59,576 nt of DNA from Staphylococcus petrasii (GCF_002902565.1 NZ_PPRC01000020.1:1-59576); one strand, 5' to 3'. Counted from the stretch's first letter, positions 43,635 to 53,571 are shown. A program made the numbers and translations. The notes: generated from the sequence alone by a model not told the origin.

Positions 43635-43919
43635 TTATTTGCCGATACGATTATTTTTACGATTTACAAACGTATCTTTAGCATCTCTAATTGATCTTTC
43701 TAACTCTGGATTGTTACGGCGAATTTCTTCGATTGTATCTTTCCAGTATAGAACTTCATCTTTAATAGAACTAATTTTAGAAGGTTTACGAGAACGATTG
43801 CCTTCTTTAATATCTTTAAAAGATTGAATTAATGAGTTACGTGTTGATTTGTCAGCTAATGTAGCTGCGCCACCAACAACAGCACCAATAATAATGCCAG
43901 GAATTAATTTGTTTTCCAT
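43635..43919 (-). CDS. YtxH-like small membrane-anchored protein
   Basis: This 94-residue protein has a Gly/Ala-rich N-terminal hydrophobic segment (LIPGIIIGAVVGGAATLAD) and a basic helical tail, the plan of YtxH-type stress proteins. The match is by pattern only. It lies 6 bases downstream of ptpA in the same direction, probably in one transcript. Confidence 0.65.
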   Translation of the reverse strand: MENKLIPGIIIGAVVGGAATLADKSTRNSLIQSFKDIKEGNRSRKPSKISSIKDEVLYWKDTIEEIRRNNPELERSIRDAKDTFVNRKNNRIGK

Positions 43920-43925
43920 TTTAAA

Positions 43926-44390
43926 TTACCCCTCTTTCAAATTTGCATCTTTAACGATGAAATCGATTAAATTGTCACAAGATGATTGTACCATTTCATA
44001 CACATCTTCGAAATTGTTTGTGTAATAAGGATCAGGTACATCACTCTCTTCCATGTTACTAAATTCCAGCAATTTGAACAATTGTCCTTTAAGATTAGGA
44101 TTAATCGACTTGATATTATTTACATTACTTTGATCCATTGCAATGATGTAATCAAAGTCATCATTCGGTTCAAAAAGCTCACTAATCATACCATCGAAGG
44201 GTACATTATGACGTTTTAGAATATCTTGGGTACCCTCATGAGGAGGTTCACCTAAATTCCAACGACCTGTACCTCTTGAATGAACATTTATACCAGAAAT
44301 ACCGCGATCTTTTAAACGCTGACGCATAATTGCTTCAGCCATAGGAGAACGACAAATATTTCCTAGACAGACAAAAGCTACATCTATCAA
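43926..44390 (-). CDS. ptpA: Low molecular weight protein-tyrosine phosphatase
   Basis: PtpA (154 residues) dephosphorylates tyrosine on proteins; in S. aureus a secreted form affects survival in macrophages. The P-loop CLGNICRS gives Cys8 and Arg14, and the general acid Asp is in DVPDPYY near residue 120. The start is a TTG at 44390 with GGAGG at proper distance; this matches the known 154-residue length. An in-frame ATG further upstream at 44423 would put that ribosome binding site inside the gene. Confidence 0.92.
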   Translation of the reverse strand: MIDVAFVCLGNICRSPMAEAIMRQRLKDRGISGINVHSRGTGRWNLGEPPHEGTQDILKRHNVPFDGMISELFEPNDDFDYIIAMDQSNVNNIKSINPNLKGQLFKLLEFSNMEESDVPDPYYTNNFEDVYEMVQSSCDNLIDFIVKDANLKEG

Positions 44391-44530
44391 TATACATACC
44401 TCCAAACTATAATATAAAACCATTTTATAGTTAATTTAAACATTTAGAAAGTAATAAATTTGCCAAATTCTATAAAAGTTTATTAAATATTCATACTTTG
44501 ATAGAATATTGAAATAAAGAGGTGAAGAAT

Positions 44531-44737
44531 ATGGCACAAAATAATGAAGAAATGATTAAAGATATTAGAAAGAAATTAAACATAGTTAATCAAGGTTTAT
44601 TGAATCCTGATAAATTTAAAGAGGCAAACACTCAAGATATTGAAGAAATTCATAGTTTTGTAATGTCTAAAGAGTCATTTTCACCGAGTGAAGTTACAGC
44701 GATAGCAGATGAATTAGGCAATTTACGTCAAGACTAA
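44531..44737 (+). CDS. UPF0435/DUF1128 protein
   Basis: The 68-residue helical protein ([19 protein letters not shown]..., [18 protein letters not shown]) belongs to the DUF1128 family, with no known function. The start ATG has GAGGTG upstream. It is 13 bases before the aminopeptidase gene, so probably in the same operon. Confidence 0.82.
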   Translation: MAQNNEEMIKDIRKKLNIVNQGLLNPDKFKEANTQDIEEIHSFVMSKESFSPSEVTAIADELGNLRQD

Positions 44738-44750
44738 GGAGGAAGTTCGA

Positions 44751-45998
44751 ATGACAACATTGAGTTATGAAGAGAAATTACAACAATACGCAGAATTATT
44801 AGTAAAAGTAGGGATGAACGTTCAACCTGAACAACCTGTTTTTATTAGATCATCTGTAGATGCAATAGAGTTAACACGTTTAATTGTTGAAGAATCTTAT
44901 AAAGCAGGTGCATCAGATGTCAGAGTGGTGTATGGTGACCCTACGCTAAGTCGCCTAAAATTTGAATACGAGTCTGTAGAGACTTTTGAAAATTCACCAG
45001 TAAAATCATATGATGTTGAAGAACGCATGGATTATGCGAACCGAGGCGCTGCTAATTTAGCGTTACTTACCGAAGATCCTGATTTATTAAATGGGATAGA
45101 TTCTAAAAAATTAAAAGCGTCTCAAATGAAATACGCTCAAGCATTTAAAGGTTATATGGAAGGTAGCCAGAAAAATAAATTCCCTTGGGTAGTTGCCGCA
45201 TTTCCTTCTAAACCATGGGCTAAACGCGTTTACCCTGAACTTTCAGAAGAAGAAGCATTTGAAAAATTTGTAGACGAAGTATTTGATATCGTGCGCATTG
45301 ATGGTAATGATCCAGTTGAAAATTGGAAAAAACATGTTGAAAACCTAAGTGTGCATGCGAATAAACTTCAAGAGAAAAATTATAAAGCATTACATTATCT
45401 ATCTGAAGGAACAGATTTAGTAGTAGGCTTACCAGAAGGGCATATTTGGGAAGATGCTACAAGTTATGTTAATGGCGATCAACAACCTTTCATCGCGAAT
45501 ATTCCTACTGAAGAAGTGTTCACAGCGCCAGACCGCAATAATGTAAATGGTTATGTAACGAATAAGCTTCCATTAAGTTACAATGGTACTATTATTGACG
45601 GTTTTACATTAACTTTCAAAGATGGTGTTATCGTTGATTTTAAAGCTGAAAAAGGTGAAGACGTATTAAGAGACTTAATTGAGACAGATGAAGGCTCTAA
45701 ACGTTTAGGCGAAGTAGCACTTGTGCCAGATGATTCACCGATTTCTAACCGTAATACTATTTTCTACAATACTTTATTTGATGAGAATGCATCATGTCAT
45801 TTAGCTATTGGCTCAGCATACGGTTTCAACGTTAAAGGTGGCACAGAAATGACTACTGAAGAGAAGATTGCTAGCGGATTAAATGATTCAAATACACACG
45901 TAGACTTCATGATAGGTAGTTCAGATTTAACGATTTACGGCATCCTTCATGATGGCAGTAAAGAATTAGTTTTTGAAAATGGGAACTGGGCCCAATAA
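44751..45998 (+). CDS. ampS: Aminopeptidase AmpS, M29 family
   Basis: The 415-residue enzyme trims N-terminal residues from peptides. The M29 metal ligands are in [30 protein letters not shown] and [11 protein letters not shown]. It starts with ATG after AAGGAGG. Specificity (probably basic and aromatic residues) is family-inferred. Confidence 0.92.
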   Translation: MTTLSYEEKLQQYAELLVKVGMNVQPEQPVFIRSSVDAIELTRLIVEESYKAGASDVRVVYGDPTLSRLKFEYESVETFENSPVKSYDVEERMDYANRGAANLALLTEDPDLLNGIDSKKLKASQMKYAQAFKGYMEGSQKNKFPWVVAAFPSKPWAKRVYPELSEEEAFEKFVDEVFDIVRIDGNDPVENWKKHVENLSVHANKLQEKNYKALHYLSEGTDLVVGLPEGHIWEDATSYVNGDQQPFIANIPTEEVFTAPDRNNVNGYVTNKLPLSYNGTIIDGFTLTFKDGVIVDFKAEKGEDVLRDLIETDEGSKRLGEVALVPDDSPISNRNTIFYNTLFDENASCHLAIGSAYGFNVKGGTEMTTEEKIASGLNDSNTHVDFMIGSSDLTIYGILHDGSKELVFENGNWAQ

Positions 45999-46037
45999 CA
46001 TACTAGAAAGATAGATTATATAAAAGGGGTAGTCAAA

Positions 46038-46571
46038 ATGTCACAACAGCAAGTTGAGAAAAAATCAATGTCTGAGTCAAAAAGTATAAAAGCCAAACAA
46101 GTCTTTCCACAAGACACAAACCATCATCACACAATGTTTGGTGGTTCTTTAATGGCTAATATAGATGAAATTGCTGCAATTACTGCAATGAAACATGCGA
46201 ATGCGCAAGTAGTAACAGCATCTACAGATTCAGTTGATTTCTTAAGACCAATTAAAACAGGCGATATTACATCATATGAAGCAATGGTAAGTTATGCAGG
46301 TACAAGTTCAATGGAAATCTGCGTACAAATTATTATTGAAGATGTTTTAAATAAAGAAAGACACTTAGCTGCATTAAGCTTTTTAACATTTGTAGCATTA
46401 GATGACGATGGTAAACCTGTACAAGTACCAAAGGTTTATCCAGAAACTAAAGTAGAAAAATGGTTCTACGAAAGTGCACCTAAACGCGTTCAACGTAGAA
46501 AAGATAGACGCGAAGAAAGTAAAAGTACATTAGATTTCCTTTCAAACGCACAAAATATCGAAGAAGTATAA
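46038..46571 (+). CDS. Acyl-CoA thioesterase, hotdog fold
   Basis: The 177-residue enzyme hydrolyses acyl-CoA. The hotdog active-site segment is HHHTMFGGSLMANIDEIAAI (about 30-50), with VDFLRPIKTGD and AGTSSMEICVQI as the usual strands. It resembles YkhA. The start has AAAGGGG upstream. Basic residues near the C terminus (KRVQRRKDRREESK) are typical of this subgroup. Confidence 0.9.
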   Translation: MSQQQVEKKSMSESKSIKAKQVFPQDTNHHHTMFGGSLMANIDEIAAITAMKHANAQVVTASTDSVDFLRPIKTGDITSYEAMVSYAGTSSMEICVQIIIEDVLNKERHLAALSFLTFVALDDDGKPVQVPKVYPETKVEKWFYESAPKRVQRRKDRREESKSTLDFLSNAQNIEEV

Positions 46572-46573
46572 AG

Positions 46574-46605
46574 AAGAGCCTGGGACATTATTAAATGTCA
46601 CAGGC
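46574..46605 (+). terminator. Terminator of the thioesterase gene
   Basis: GAGCCTGGGACATT (46574-46587) pairs with AATGTCACAGGCTC (46592-46605) around a 4-base loop. Confidence 0.75.
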
Positions 46606-46618
46606 TCATTTCACATTT

Positions 46619-46784
46619 GGCAGTAGCTAACTGAATTGAAAATGCGCTTATATCAAGCTTTTTCAATTCTAGTTATCCTTGACTGGCGGGCGGGGCCCCA
46701 ACATAGAGACTTTCGAAAAGAAAGTATACAAACAAAGCAAGTTGGGGATACAACGAAATTATTTTAATTTCTGTCCCGCTCCCT
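46619..46784. repeat. Staphylococcal intergenic repeat, copy 2 with nested hairpin insertion
   Basis: The ends match copy 1 (GGCAGTAGCT at the left, TTTCTGTCCCGCTCCCT at the right). In the middle an extra segment of about 55 bases is bounded by CCCCAAC (46696-46702) and GTTGGGG (46741-46747), with a smaller hairpin ACTTTC-GAAAA-GAAAGT inside (46709-46725). It sits between two convergent genes. Confidence 0.75.
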
Positions 46785-46791
46785 CTTTTAT

Positions 46792-47937
46792 TTAATTAAA
46801 GATATGCTCGCTATGCATAGCAATTTCATTTTTTCTGAAATCCGTATTAGGATAATACATATTTTTAACTAACACATTTGGTCCTAAACAATGGAACGCT
46901 TCACAATGACAATTTAAAGATTTCGCTAAATCAGTATCTAACCATGTATTAAATACATCAGTTAACTTATCACGTTTGATATTAGAAATTGTCCCATTTT
47001 CATCACCGAAATCTGTAACAATTACATCTCCACTAAATACATTAACGTTTAAACGACTACGTCCATCAGGGTCGTTACGCATAGTAACGTTTTTAGCATC
47101 TCTTAAACGTTGCAATAACGCTTGGTCATTCTCATCATTGATACATGGATAAATAGGTAATGTACCAAATAACATCCACACATCTTCATCACGAATATCT
47201 AATAAATGATGAATAGCCGATTTCATTTCTTTGAGAGATAACACATTGAGTTGACTCGCAAAGTCAGCAGGATACATAGGATGAACTTCATGTCTGCTAC
47301 ATTTCATATCATTCACAATTTCATTATGTATCTTATCTAAATAAGGTAGAGTGCTTTGATTTAACATCGTTTCAGCTGATACAAACATTCCTTGTTCAGA
47401 TAAAGTACTCGCATTATCTAACATTTGTTCATATAATTTTAATTTCGCTTTCAATGGTGGTTGTTTCTTCATCGCGCCGAAACCAACATCAGTAAATTCT
47501 TGAATTGTTCCCCAGTTATGAGAAATATGCATCACATCAATATATTCAGCAATATCTAAATATCGGTCTTGAGGGAGTGTTAAATTAGAATTCATTTGTA
47601 CATAAATACCGCGATTTTGCGCATATTTTAAAAGTGGCTTCACCACATTTTTAATGGATTTCTTAGAAAACATTGGTTCGCCACCAGTAATAGACATTGT
47701 ACGTAAATGAGGGATTTCATCTAAGCGTCTATAAATAAGGTCCATAGGTAGAGGATCTGGATCTTTCGTTTGTAATGTGTAACCTACAGCACAATGACTG
47801 CATCGCATATTACATAAATTAGTAGTAGTGAATTCAATATTACTTAAAGTTAAGTTCCCATGTTCTTCGATGTCGTTATAAGCTTCCCACGGATCATTTG
47901 TGATAGAAATGGGTTTTTTACTATTTGTCATCAACAT
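46792..47937 (-). CDS. YfkAB-type radical SAM protein
   Basis: The 381-residue protein has the radical-SAM cluster motif CNMRCSHC (Cys42, 46, 49), a GGEP motif (SITGGEPMF) for SAM binding, and a C-terminal CHCEAFHC, the CxCxxxxC signature that defines YfkAB in Bacillus and relatives. The C-terminal cysteines may hold an auxiliary cluster. The reaction is unknown. It is a single gene with GGAGT upstream on the minus strand. Confidence 0.88.
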   Translation of the reverse strand: MLMTNSKKPISITNDPWEAYNDIEEHGNLTLSNIEFTTTNLCNMRCSHCAVGYTLQTKDPDPLPMDLIYRRLDEIPHLRTMSITGGEPMFSKKSIKNVVKPLLKYAQNRGIYVQMNSNLTLPQDRYLDIAEYIDVMHISHNWGTIQEFTDVGFGAMKKQPPLKAKLKLYEQMLDNASTLSEQGMFVSAETMLNQSTLPYLDKIHNEIVNDMKCSRHEVHPMYPADFASQLNVLSLKEMKSAIHHLLDIRDEDVWMLFGTLPIYPCINDENDQALLQRLRDAKNVTMRNDPDGRSRLNVNVFSGDVIVTDFGDENGTISNIKRDKLTDVFNTWLDTDLAKSLNCHCEAFHCLGPNVLVKNMYYPNTDFRKNEIAMHSEHIFN

Positions 47938-48089
47938 TATTATTACTCCTAAACTTATAAATTCCTTTCTCCGTTGCTAAAAAGTACAGTAAACATTATT
48001 AAGATTATATCCCTTTTTGTCAAATTCTGTTAGGATAAAACTAACGTAATAGTTAAATAAAATAATTTTTTAAAGGAGTGTTCATTTTA

Positions 48090-48251
48090 ATGGACGAAAA
48101 ACAAACTATTGACCAAATTAAAAGTCGTTTATCAAAATTCTTAGAAGATATCGATCATGTTAATCCTGATGAAGTAAGTGTAGAAGATATCGATGAATGG
48201 ATTGGATTACTTGATCAATTAGAAGAGAAAGTAAAACAAGTCTCTAAATAA
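48090..48251 (+). CDS. SE1561-family small protein, 53 residues
   Basis: ATG 48090 with AAAGGAG upstream opens an acidic 53-residue ORF (MDEKQTIDQIKSRLSKF..., ending EEKVKQVSK). It is predicted to be helical and soluble. Its name is taken from a family seen in staphylococcal annotations, as I recall it; function is unknown. Confidence 0.7.
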   Translation: MDEKQTIDQIKSRLSKFLEDIDHVNPDEVSVEDIDEWIGLLDQLEEKVKQVSK

Positions 48252-48322
48252 ATTTCATGTTTAAAGCACCTTAAACTTGTCTATATATTAAATATAAATT
48301 AGTTAAGAAAGGTGATACACAT

Positions 48323-48841
48323 ATGGCTAAAAAAGTAGCAATTATCTTAGCAGACGAATTTGAAGATATCGAATTAACAAGTCCTAAAGAAGCTTTAGAA
48401 GAAGCTGGATTTGAAACTGAAATTATTGGAGATACTGCTAACGCAGAAGTCGTTGGTAAACATGGCGAAAAAGCTACAGTAAATGTGAGCATTGCAGATG
48501 CTAAACCAGAAGACTATGATGCATTATTAATTCCTGGTGGCTTCTCTCCAGACCACTTACGTGGAGATGCTGAAGGTCGCTATGGCGCATTCGCTAAATA
48601 CTTCACTAAAAATGATGTACCAACATTCGCAATTTGCCACGGACCTCAAGTATTAATCGATACTGATGATTTAAATGGTCGTACTTTAACTGCTGTATTA
48701 AACGTACGTAAAGATTTATCTAACGCAGGTGCAAACGTGGTTGATGAATCAGTAGCAGTTGACAAAAATATCGTTACAAGCCGTACACCTGACGACTTAG
48801 ATGATTTCAATAGAGAAATCGTAAAACAATTAGAAGACTAA
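48323..48841 (+). CDS. DJ-1/PfpI family protein
   Basis: The 172-residue protein has the DJ-1/PfpI fold with the nucleophile-elbow Cys in AICHGPQVL (about 103-111) and the matching Glu in LADEFEDIE. It is nearly identical in pattern to S. aureus SAV1875, whose Cys is easily oxidised; a protective role against glyoxal or oxidants is plausible. Start ATG follows AAAGGTG. Confidence 0.9.
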   Translation: MAKKVAIILADEFEDIELTSPKEALEEAGFETEIIGDTANAEVVGKHGEKATVNVSIADAKPEDYDALLIPGGFSPDHLRGDAEGRYGAFAKYFTKNDVPTFAICHGPQVLIDTDDLNGRTLTAVLNVRKDLSNAGANVVDESVAVDKNIVTSRTPDDLDDFNREIVKQLED

Positions 48842-48895
48842 TAAGTTTAATATAATTACCTAACATTTGAAACATGTGTTTGTTTCAAGCGAAGC

Positions 48896-48932
48896 TGTCC
48901 ACGAAGTCACTGACTTTGTGGACATTTTTTTA
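48896..48932 (+). terminator. Terminator of the DJ-1-like gene
   Basis: TGTCCACGAAGTCA pairs with TGACTTTGTGGACA (48896-48924, one mismatch) and is followed by seven to eight T. Confidence 0.88.
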
Positions 48933-49026
48933 TTTTTATCTATATGTATAGTCTCAGGTCTCATGCCTAGTACACCTTGGGACTGATTTTTAATGATAAG
49001 TATAGCTAAAAATATAAAGTACTGTT

Positions 49027-49051
49027 AAACTCTCAATTATAGAGTGAGTTT
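49027..49051 (+). promoter_or_regulatory. Palindrome upstream of the glycosyltransferase gene, candidate VraR site
   Basis: ACTCT (49029-49033) and AGAGT (49041-49045) form a perfect inverted repeat within AAACTC...GAGTTT. It fits the ACT(N)AGT form described for VraR sites, and the downstream gene is in the VraSR regulon of S. aureus. Confidence 0.4.
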
Positions 49052-49069
49052 AAGTAAAGGAGCTAGCGC

Positions 49070-49882
49070 ATGAAAAGAAGCCAAAGATATAACAACTCGC
49101 CTGAGAGCTATTCACATCATCAAAATGAACCACATTATAATACGTATTACAGACCTGTAGGTAAACCGCCTAAAAAGAAAAAAAGTAAACGTATTTTTTT
49201 AAGAATATTTATTATTTTAGCCATCCTATTCGCCTTGTTTACTGGTTTAATGTATTTCTTATCATCTAGAGCGAATGTAGAGGCTTTACAAACGATTGAG
49301 AATAAAAGTAGTTATGTTCCAGTAGATAATATGCTTGACTATGTAAAAGGGGCATTTATTTCTATGGAGGATGAACGATTTTATAAACACCATGGATTCG
49401 ATGTTAAAGGGACTGTCCGTGCTATATTTTCAACGATAGGTGAACATGACGTTCAAGGTGGCAGTACCATAACGCAACAAACTGTAAAAAACTATTATTA
49501 TAGTAATGAGCGATCATTTACTAGAAAACTTAAAGAACTGTTTGTAGCTCATAAAGTCGAGCAAGAATATAATAAAAATCAAATCTTAAGTTTTTATCTA
49601 AATAATATTTATTACGGTAGTGACCAGTATACAATTGAAAGTGCTGCAAACTATTACTTCGGTACTACGACTAATCAAAACAATAGTAGTATGTCTCAAA
49701 TCACTGTGTTACAAAGTGCTATTTTAGCAAGTAAAGTGAATGCACCTAGTGTATATGACATCAATAACATGTCCGATAATTTTAAAAATCGTATTAAAAC
49801 AAATTTAGAAAAAATGAAACAACAAGATTATATTAATGATAGCCAATATCAAGAAGCATTATCACAATTAAATAATTATTAA
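49070..49882 (+). CDS. sgtB: Monofunctional peptidoglycan glycosyltransferase
   Basis: The 270-residue GT51 enzyme (also called MGT) polymerises lipid II into glycan strands. It has a basic, disordered N-terminal tail, one membrane segment (about 42-65) and the catalytic Glu100 in [12 protein letters not shown]; motif II is [13 protein letters not shown], with [12 protein letters not shown] next. It lacks a transpeptidase domain. Start ATG follows AAAGGAG. Its expression is controlled by VraSR in S. aureus. Confidence 0.96.
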   Translation: MKRSQRYNNSPESYSHHQNEPHYNTYYRPVGKPPKKKKSKRIFLRIFIILAILFALFTGLMYFLSSRANVEALQTIENKSSYVPVDNMLDYVKGAFISMEDERFYKHHGFDVKGTVRAIFSTIGEHDVQGGSTITQQTVKNYYYSNERSFTRKLKELFVAHKVEQEYNKNQILSFYLNNIYYGSDQYTIESAANYYFGTTTNQNNSSMSQITVLQSAILASKVNAPSVYDINNMSDNFKNRIKTNLEKMKQQDYINDSQYQEALSQLNNY

Positions 49883-50059
49883 GTTATTGTTATGAATGAA
49901 GAGTAAGATATATACAAAGTCTTAGTCTTCATTTTTTATTTATTAAGGTGGTTAAAATGCTTTGAGAGTGGCGATAGCTATTATAAAATAATAAATGTTG
50001 AAGTTGGAAAAATTCCCGATCAGTTATAATAATTCATTTTCAAAAAAGGAGGGGAAACA

Positions 50060-50863
50060 ATGCCTAAAATTACTAAAATTGAACTTCAAAAGAAGAATAA
50101 GGAACGTTTCAATCTGTTCTTAGATGGAGAGTTTGAAATGGGTATCGATATTGATACGTTAGTAAAGTTTAATTTAAAAAAGGACCAAGTTGTTGAAGCG
50201 GCTGAGATGGAACGAATCCAGAAATATGAACACTATAGATTGGGTGTTAATATAGCCATTCAATATTTATCTTATAAGAAAAGAACTGAAAAAGAAGTGC
50301 GCCAACATTTAGAGAAAAGTGAAATTAGCGATGTGGCAATTCAACAAGTTATTGATTACTGTTATAAAGAAAAATATATTAATCACAATGATTATGCTGA
50401 AAGTTTAAAAAATACAATGATTAATACTACAGATAAAGGTCCGGAAGTTTATAAACAGAAATTGTACCAAGTAGGGGTAGAACCTAACATTATTAATCAT
50501 TTCGTGACAATTTATGAAGAAGAACAGCCTTTAGAAGCGGTGGTTAATGTAGCTCAAAAAATTATGAAAACTAAAAAAGGTCCAGAAAGTAAAGTAAAAC
50601 AAAAAGTTTTACAGGGTTTAATTCAAAAGGGTTATTCCATGGAGGTAGCTAATCAAGCTATGAGTGAATTAGACTTCACGCAAGATGAAGCAATGGTGGA
50701 TGATTTGTTACAACGTGATTTAGAAAAAGTTTATAACAAACAGCGTCGTAAACATGATGGACAAATGCTTGTGATGAAAACCATTGAGTCCCTTATGAGA
50801 AAAGGCTATAAATATGATAAAATTAAAGATAAATTAGAAGAAAGTGGTATTTCTGATGAATGA
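50060..50863 (+). CDS. recX: Recombination regulator RecX
   Basis: RecX (267 residues) binds RecA filaments and limits their growth. Several RecX three-helix repeats occur: [38 protein letters not shown] and repeats toward the C terminus with [16 protein letters not shown]. The start ATG has AAAGGAGGGG upstream. The last codons overlap the next gene by 8 bases. Confidence 0.93.
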   Translation: MPKITKIELQKKNKERFNLFLDGEFEMGIDIDTLVKFNLKKDQVVEAAEMERIQKYEHYRLGVNIAIQYLSYKKRTEKEVRQHLEKSEISDVAIQQVIDYCYKEKYINHNDYAESLKNTMINTTDKGPEVYKQKLYQVGVEPNIINHFVTIYEEEQPLEAVVNVAQKIMKTKKGPESKVKQKVLQGLIQKGYSMEVANQAMSELDFTQDEAMVDDLLQRDLEKVYNKQRRKHDGQMLVMKTIESLMRKGYKYDKIKDKLEESGISDE

Positions 50864-51170
50864 TAAAAAACTCAGTGAAATGTCTGAACAAGAATTAAGA
50901 CATGAAATTCAAACTTATAAAGAGAAAATGCGTAAAGCAGAAATGAATGGCATTATGAATGAATATGATGTCTATCAAAGTAAAGTGATTGTAGCGGAAA
51001 GTTATTTAGTAGATCGTACTAAAATCGAACTTGGCAGAATATATAAATTAACAGATGGCAGTGAACAATATTTTAAAGTTGAACGCTTAAAAGGTATCTT
51101 TGCATGGGGGTATAGAATTAATAGTTCTAATCCTGAGGAAGGTTTACCAATCGCTTTATTAAAAATTTAG
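50856..51170 (+). CDS. YfhH family (DUF1811) protein
   Basis: This 104-residue protein ([18 protein letters not shown]..., then [19 protein letters not shown]) matches the YfhH/DUF1811 family seen in Bacillus and Staphylococcus next to recX. Role is unknown. The ATG at 50856 lies within the end of recX, and an upstream in-frame GTG (50844) has no ribosome binding site. Confidence 0.82.
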   Translation: MNDKKLSEMSEQELRHEIQTYKEKMRKAEMNGIMNEYDVYQSKVIVAESYLVDRTKIELGRIYKLTDGSEQYFKVERLKGIFAWGYRINSSNPEEGLPIALLKI

Positions 51171-51185
51171 AAGGATGTAACAAGA

Positions 51186-52703
51186 ATGGGAAGTTCAATA
51201 GTTTTAAAGTTACTTAATGTTACGCAATATTATAGAAACAAAAAAGATAGGAAATGGTATTTACCATTTGGCTATGCTGCTGAAGACATTGAATTAAATA
51301 AAATATCTTTGCATATTTATCAAGGTGAAGCGCTAGCCATTATAGGAGAACCTGGCTCCTCAAAAACATTGCTTGGCAGAATTATGTCCGGTGATATCAA
51401 ACCCGATAGAGGGAAAGTACTCCAATCAGTTTCTACATATTATGGTGATATTAAAGATAAACATTTATTAAATATTACAGTAAAAGAATATACTAAAGAT
51501 ATTCAACGACTCTTTACATATGAAACGTCCTCACATAGCGTGGAGCAAATTATTAAATTCGCACATTTGGATGATAAAGCTTCTACTAAAGTGAACGAAC
51601 TCAGTCATTCAGAATTTGCCCAATTGATATTAAGTATTGCTAGAGTATGTCGCAATGAAGTGATTATCTTAAATCACATTATTGAACACCTTAATGAAGA
51701 CTTTTTAGAGAAAGCGAAACAATTGTCTAAAGATTATGTATCTGAGAATTTGTCCATCGTCTTTATTGATAATGATGTAGAAAAAGTCGCTAAAGTAAGT
51801 AACTATGTCGCATGGATTTCACATGGACAATTACGTTTAGAAGGCTCATTAAATCAAGTATTACCAGTATTTAGAGAGCATGAACGTGATAGATTAAGTA
51901 TTGAAGGTGAAGATGAGCAACAAAACTTTGATCTGGATTGGAAAGAAAGTCGAAGTCGATTGCCTGAAATGAGTTATAACTTTAAAAGAGTTGAACGATA
52001 TAAACATGTCAAAATTCCAGATTTCATAGTGAAATTTTGGACGATATTAATTGCCGGGTTATTAGCTTTCGTGTTATTTGGTGCATTGGTAGTAAATAAC
52101 GTTGGTAAAGTTGAAATTCCGGCCAATGAAGTTCAAAAGAAAGTTCAAAATAAAGATAAAGATCCATTCGAAGAAAAATTGGCATATGGCATTGTGCTAG
52201 ATAAATCAGTCAAACTTAATGGAGAAGAAAATCGCAATATACCTAAATATAGTTTCGTTACTATTACAGGCGAAAGTGCTAAAAATTACCGCGTTGTTGT
52301 CGATGGTAAAAATTATGAGATTGGGAAAAGTAAACTGCAGTACTTCAACCCAGCTGCACTTTATGAATCTCATGAATTTAAAACGTTGGCACCATATATG
52401 AAATCAAATTATAGTAATTATGTTGATTATTTCAATGGTCAATTACATAAAAAACATGAGCAAGTTAAGAAAACACTTGTACCTGAAGAAGACCAACGCT
52501 TTGTAGTTCCTATCACACAACAACCTATTGATATGTTATTTAACGATGAGAATAAATTGACTGGGTTTGTTTATCCAATCGTAGACAAAGATAAATTAAA
52601 AGATAAATACCATATTAAACAAGATTTATGGACGGTTAAAACGAGCGATGGCTATTTAATTGCTGATATGAAGAACAATAAATGGATTTATGTGGAATTG
52701 TAG
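51186..52703 (+). CDS. TagH-like ABC subunit with degenerate ATPase motifs
   Basis: The 505-residue protein has the TagH plan: an ABC nucleotide-binding domain (1-230), a membrane segment (about 284-303) and an extracytoplasmic C-terminal region (305-505). The ATPase motifs have drifted: Walker A is GEPGSSKT (Lys60 kept, but Ser replaces the third Gly), the signature is LSHSE in place of LSGGQ/SSGM, Walker B ends ILNH (Asn163 and His164 where Asp and catalytic Glu belong), and the H-loop is FIDND (Asn196 for His). It is followed after 8 bases by a permease, so the pair resembles the wall teichoic acid exporter TagGH. ATP hydrolysis looks unlikely, binding possible. Alternatives are an unusual but active enzyme or a regulatory subunit. 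Start ATG is preceded by AAGGA. Confidence 0.75.
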   Translation: MGSSIVLKLLNVTQYYRNKKDRKWYLPFGYAAEDIELNKISLHIYQGEALAIIGEPGSSKTLLGRIMSGDIKPDRGKVLQSVSTYYGDIKDKHLLNITVKEYTKDIQRLFTYETSSHSVEQIIKFAHLDDKASTKVNELSHSEFAQLILSIARVCRNEVIILNHIIEHLNEDFLEKAKQLSKDYVSENLSIVFIDNDVEKVAKVSNYVAWISHGQLRLEGSLNQVLPVFREHERDRLSIEGEDEQQNFDLDWKESRSRLPEMSYNFKRVERYKHVKIPDFIVKFWTILIAGLLAFVLFGALVVNNVGKVEIPANEVQKKVQNKDKDPFEEKLAYGIVLDKSVKLNGEENRNIPKYSFVTITGESAKNYRVVVDGKNYEIGKSKLQYFNPAALYESHEFKTLAPYMKSNYSNYVDYFNGQLHKKHEQVKKTLVPEEDQRFVVPITQQPIDMLFNDENKLTGFVYPIVDKDKLKDKYHIKQDLWTVKTSDGYLIADMKNNKWIYVEL

Positions 52704-52711
52704 GTGGAAAA

Positions 52712-53521
52712 ATGATAGATAATTTAATTTTATATTTTAAACACTTTCCATCGCTTTTAAAATTTGCAAAGCAAAGATTACTTAATACATGGAAATGGTT
52801 TGCATCATTATTTTTAGCACAGTTGATTCTTGTAGTCATCTTACTATTATGTGTATCGTTCCTAGAAATAGAAGAGGTAGTTAAAGCCCAATGGTTATAT
52901 AGACTTCTCACTTTTATAACCTTTATAACAATGGTAGGTACAATTTATAAAGCATATACAGAGTATAGTCGAGATTACCTAATTACTAAGTCGTTTCAAT
53001 TAACGCCTTTAGTTACTGCAATCATGAATGTCATAATGGGCAATATTGTTATTTGGATCTTATCACTAATCATAGCTATTTTTAAACCTACGAACTTGGA
53101 AACATCAGTGCTTTCATATTTATTCTTTGCTTTAATGTGTATGCTGTTTATGATATTCATTGTCGTAGCGTTAGGATTACTTGATTTAATTAGAAACAAA
53201 GTAACTAAACTATTTATCATTGTGAGTGTGATTTGTTTCTTCTTAGCACCAATTATTTATATTCCGAGCACGAAATTCCATATTATTAACCAAATTTTAA
53301 AGATTAATCCAGTTTATTATCTTTTAGACGGCTCAGCTAGTTCCGTTATATTTGGGTCGGTAAATATGTATAATATCGCTTATCATATTTATTTCATTAT
53401 CTTTTTAGTTTTAGTAGGCACAATCAATTTTATGTTAGTGCGATACGTTGCTCATGAAAAGTATAAATATACGCATCATACCCAGAATGTAAAAGAGGGT
53501 ACAGAACATAAGGCAAAATAA
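52712..53521 (+). CDS. TagG-like ABC-2 permease
   Basis: The 269-residue membrane protein has six hydrophobic segments and the ABC-2/polysaccharide-export permease layout (AQLILVVILLLCVSFL, AIMNVIMGNIVIWILSLIIAI and later segments, with ILKINPVYYLLDG toward the end). It is the permease partner of the degenerate TagH-like gene just upstream. The start is ATG 52712, with AGGTGG at the right distance; an earlier in-frame start at 52682 lies inside the upstream gene. Confidence 0.78.
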   Translation: MIDNLILYFKHFPSLLKFAKQRLLNTWKWFASLFLAQLILVVILLLCVSFLEIEEVVKAQWLYRLLTFITFITMVGTIYKAYTEYSRDYLITKSFQLTPLVTAIMNVIMGNIVIWILSLIIAIFKPTNLETSVLSYLFFALMCMLFMIFIVVALGLLDLIRNKVTKLFIIVSVICFFLAPIIYIPSTKFHIINQILKINPVYYLLDGSASSVIFGSVNMYNIAYHIYFIIFLVLVGTINFMLVRYVAHEKYKYTHHTQNVKEGTEHKAK

Positions 53522-53527
53522 AAAAAG

Positions 53528-53564
53528 AGGTACGCTATCAAATGTATTTATTGATAGCGTACCT
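53528..53564. terminator. Bidirectional terminator between the permease gene and YfhP-like gene
   Basis: AGGTACGCTATCAA (53528-53541) pairs perfectly with TTGATAGCGTACCT (53551-53564). An A-run lies to the left and a weak T-run to the right. Confidence 0.85.
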
Positions 53565-53571
53565 TATTCTA

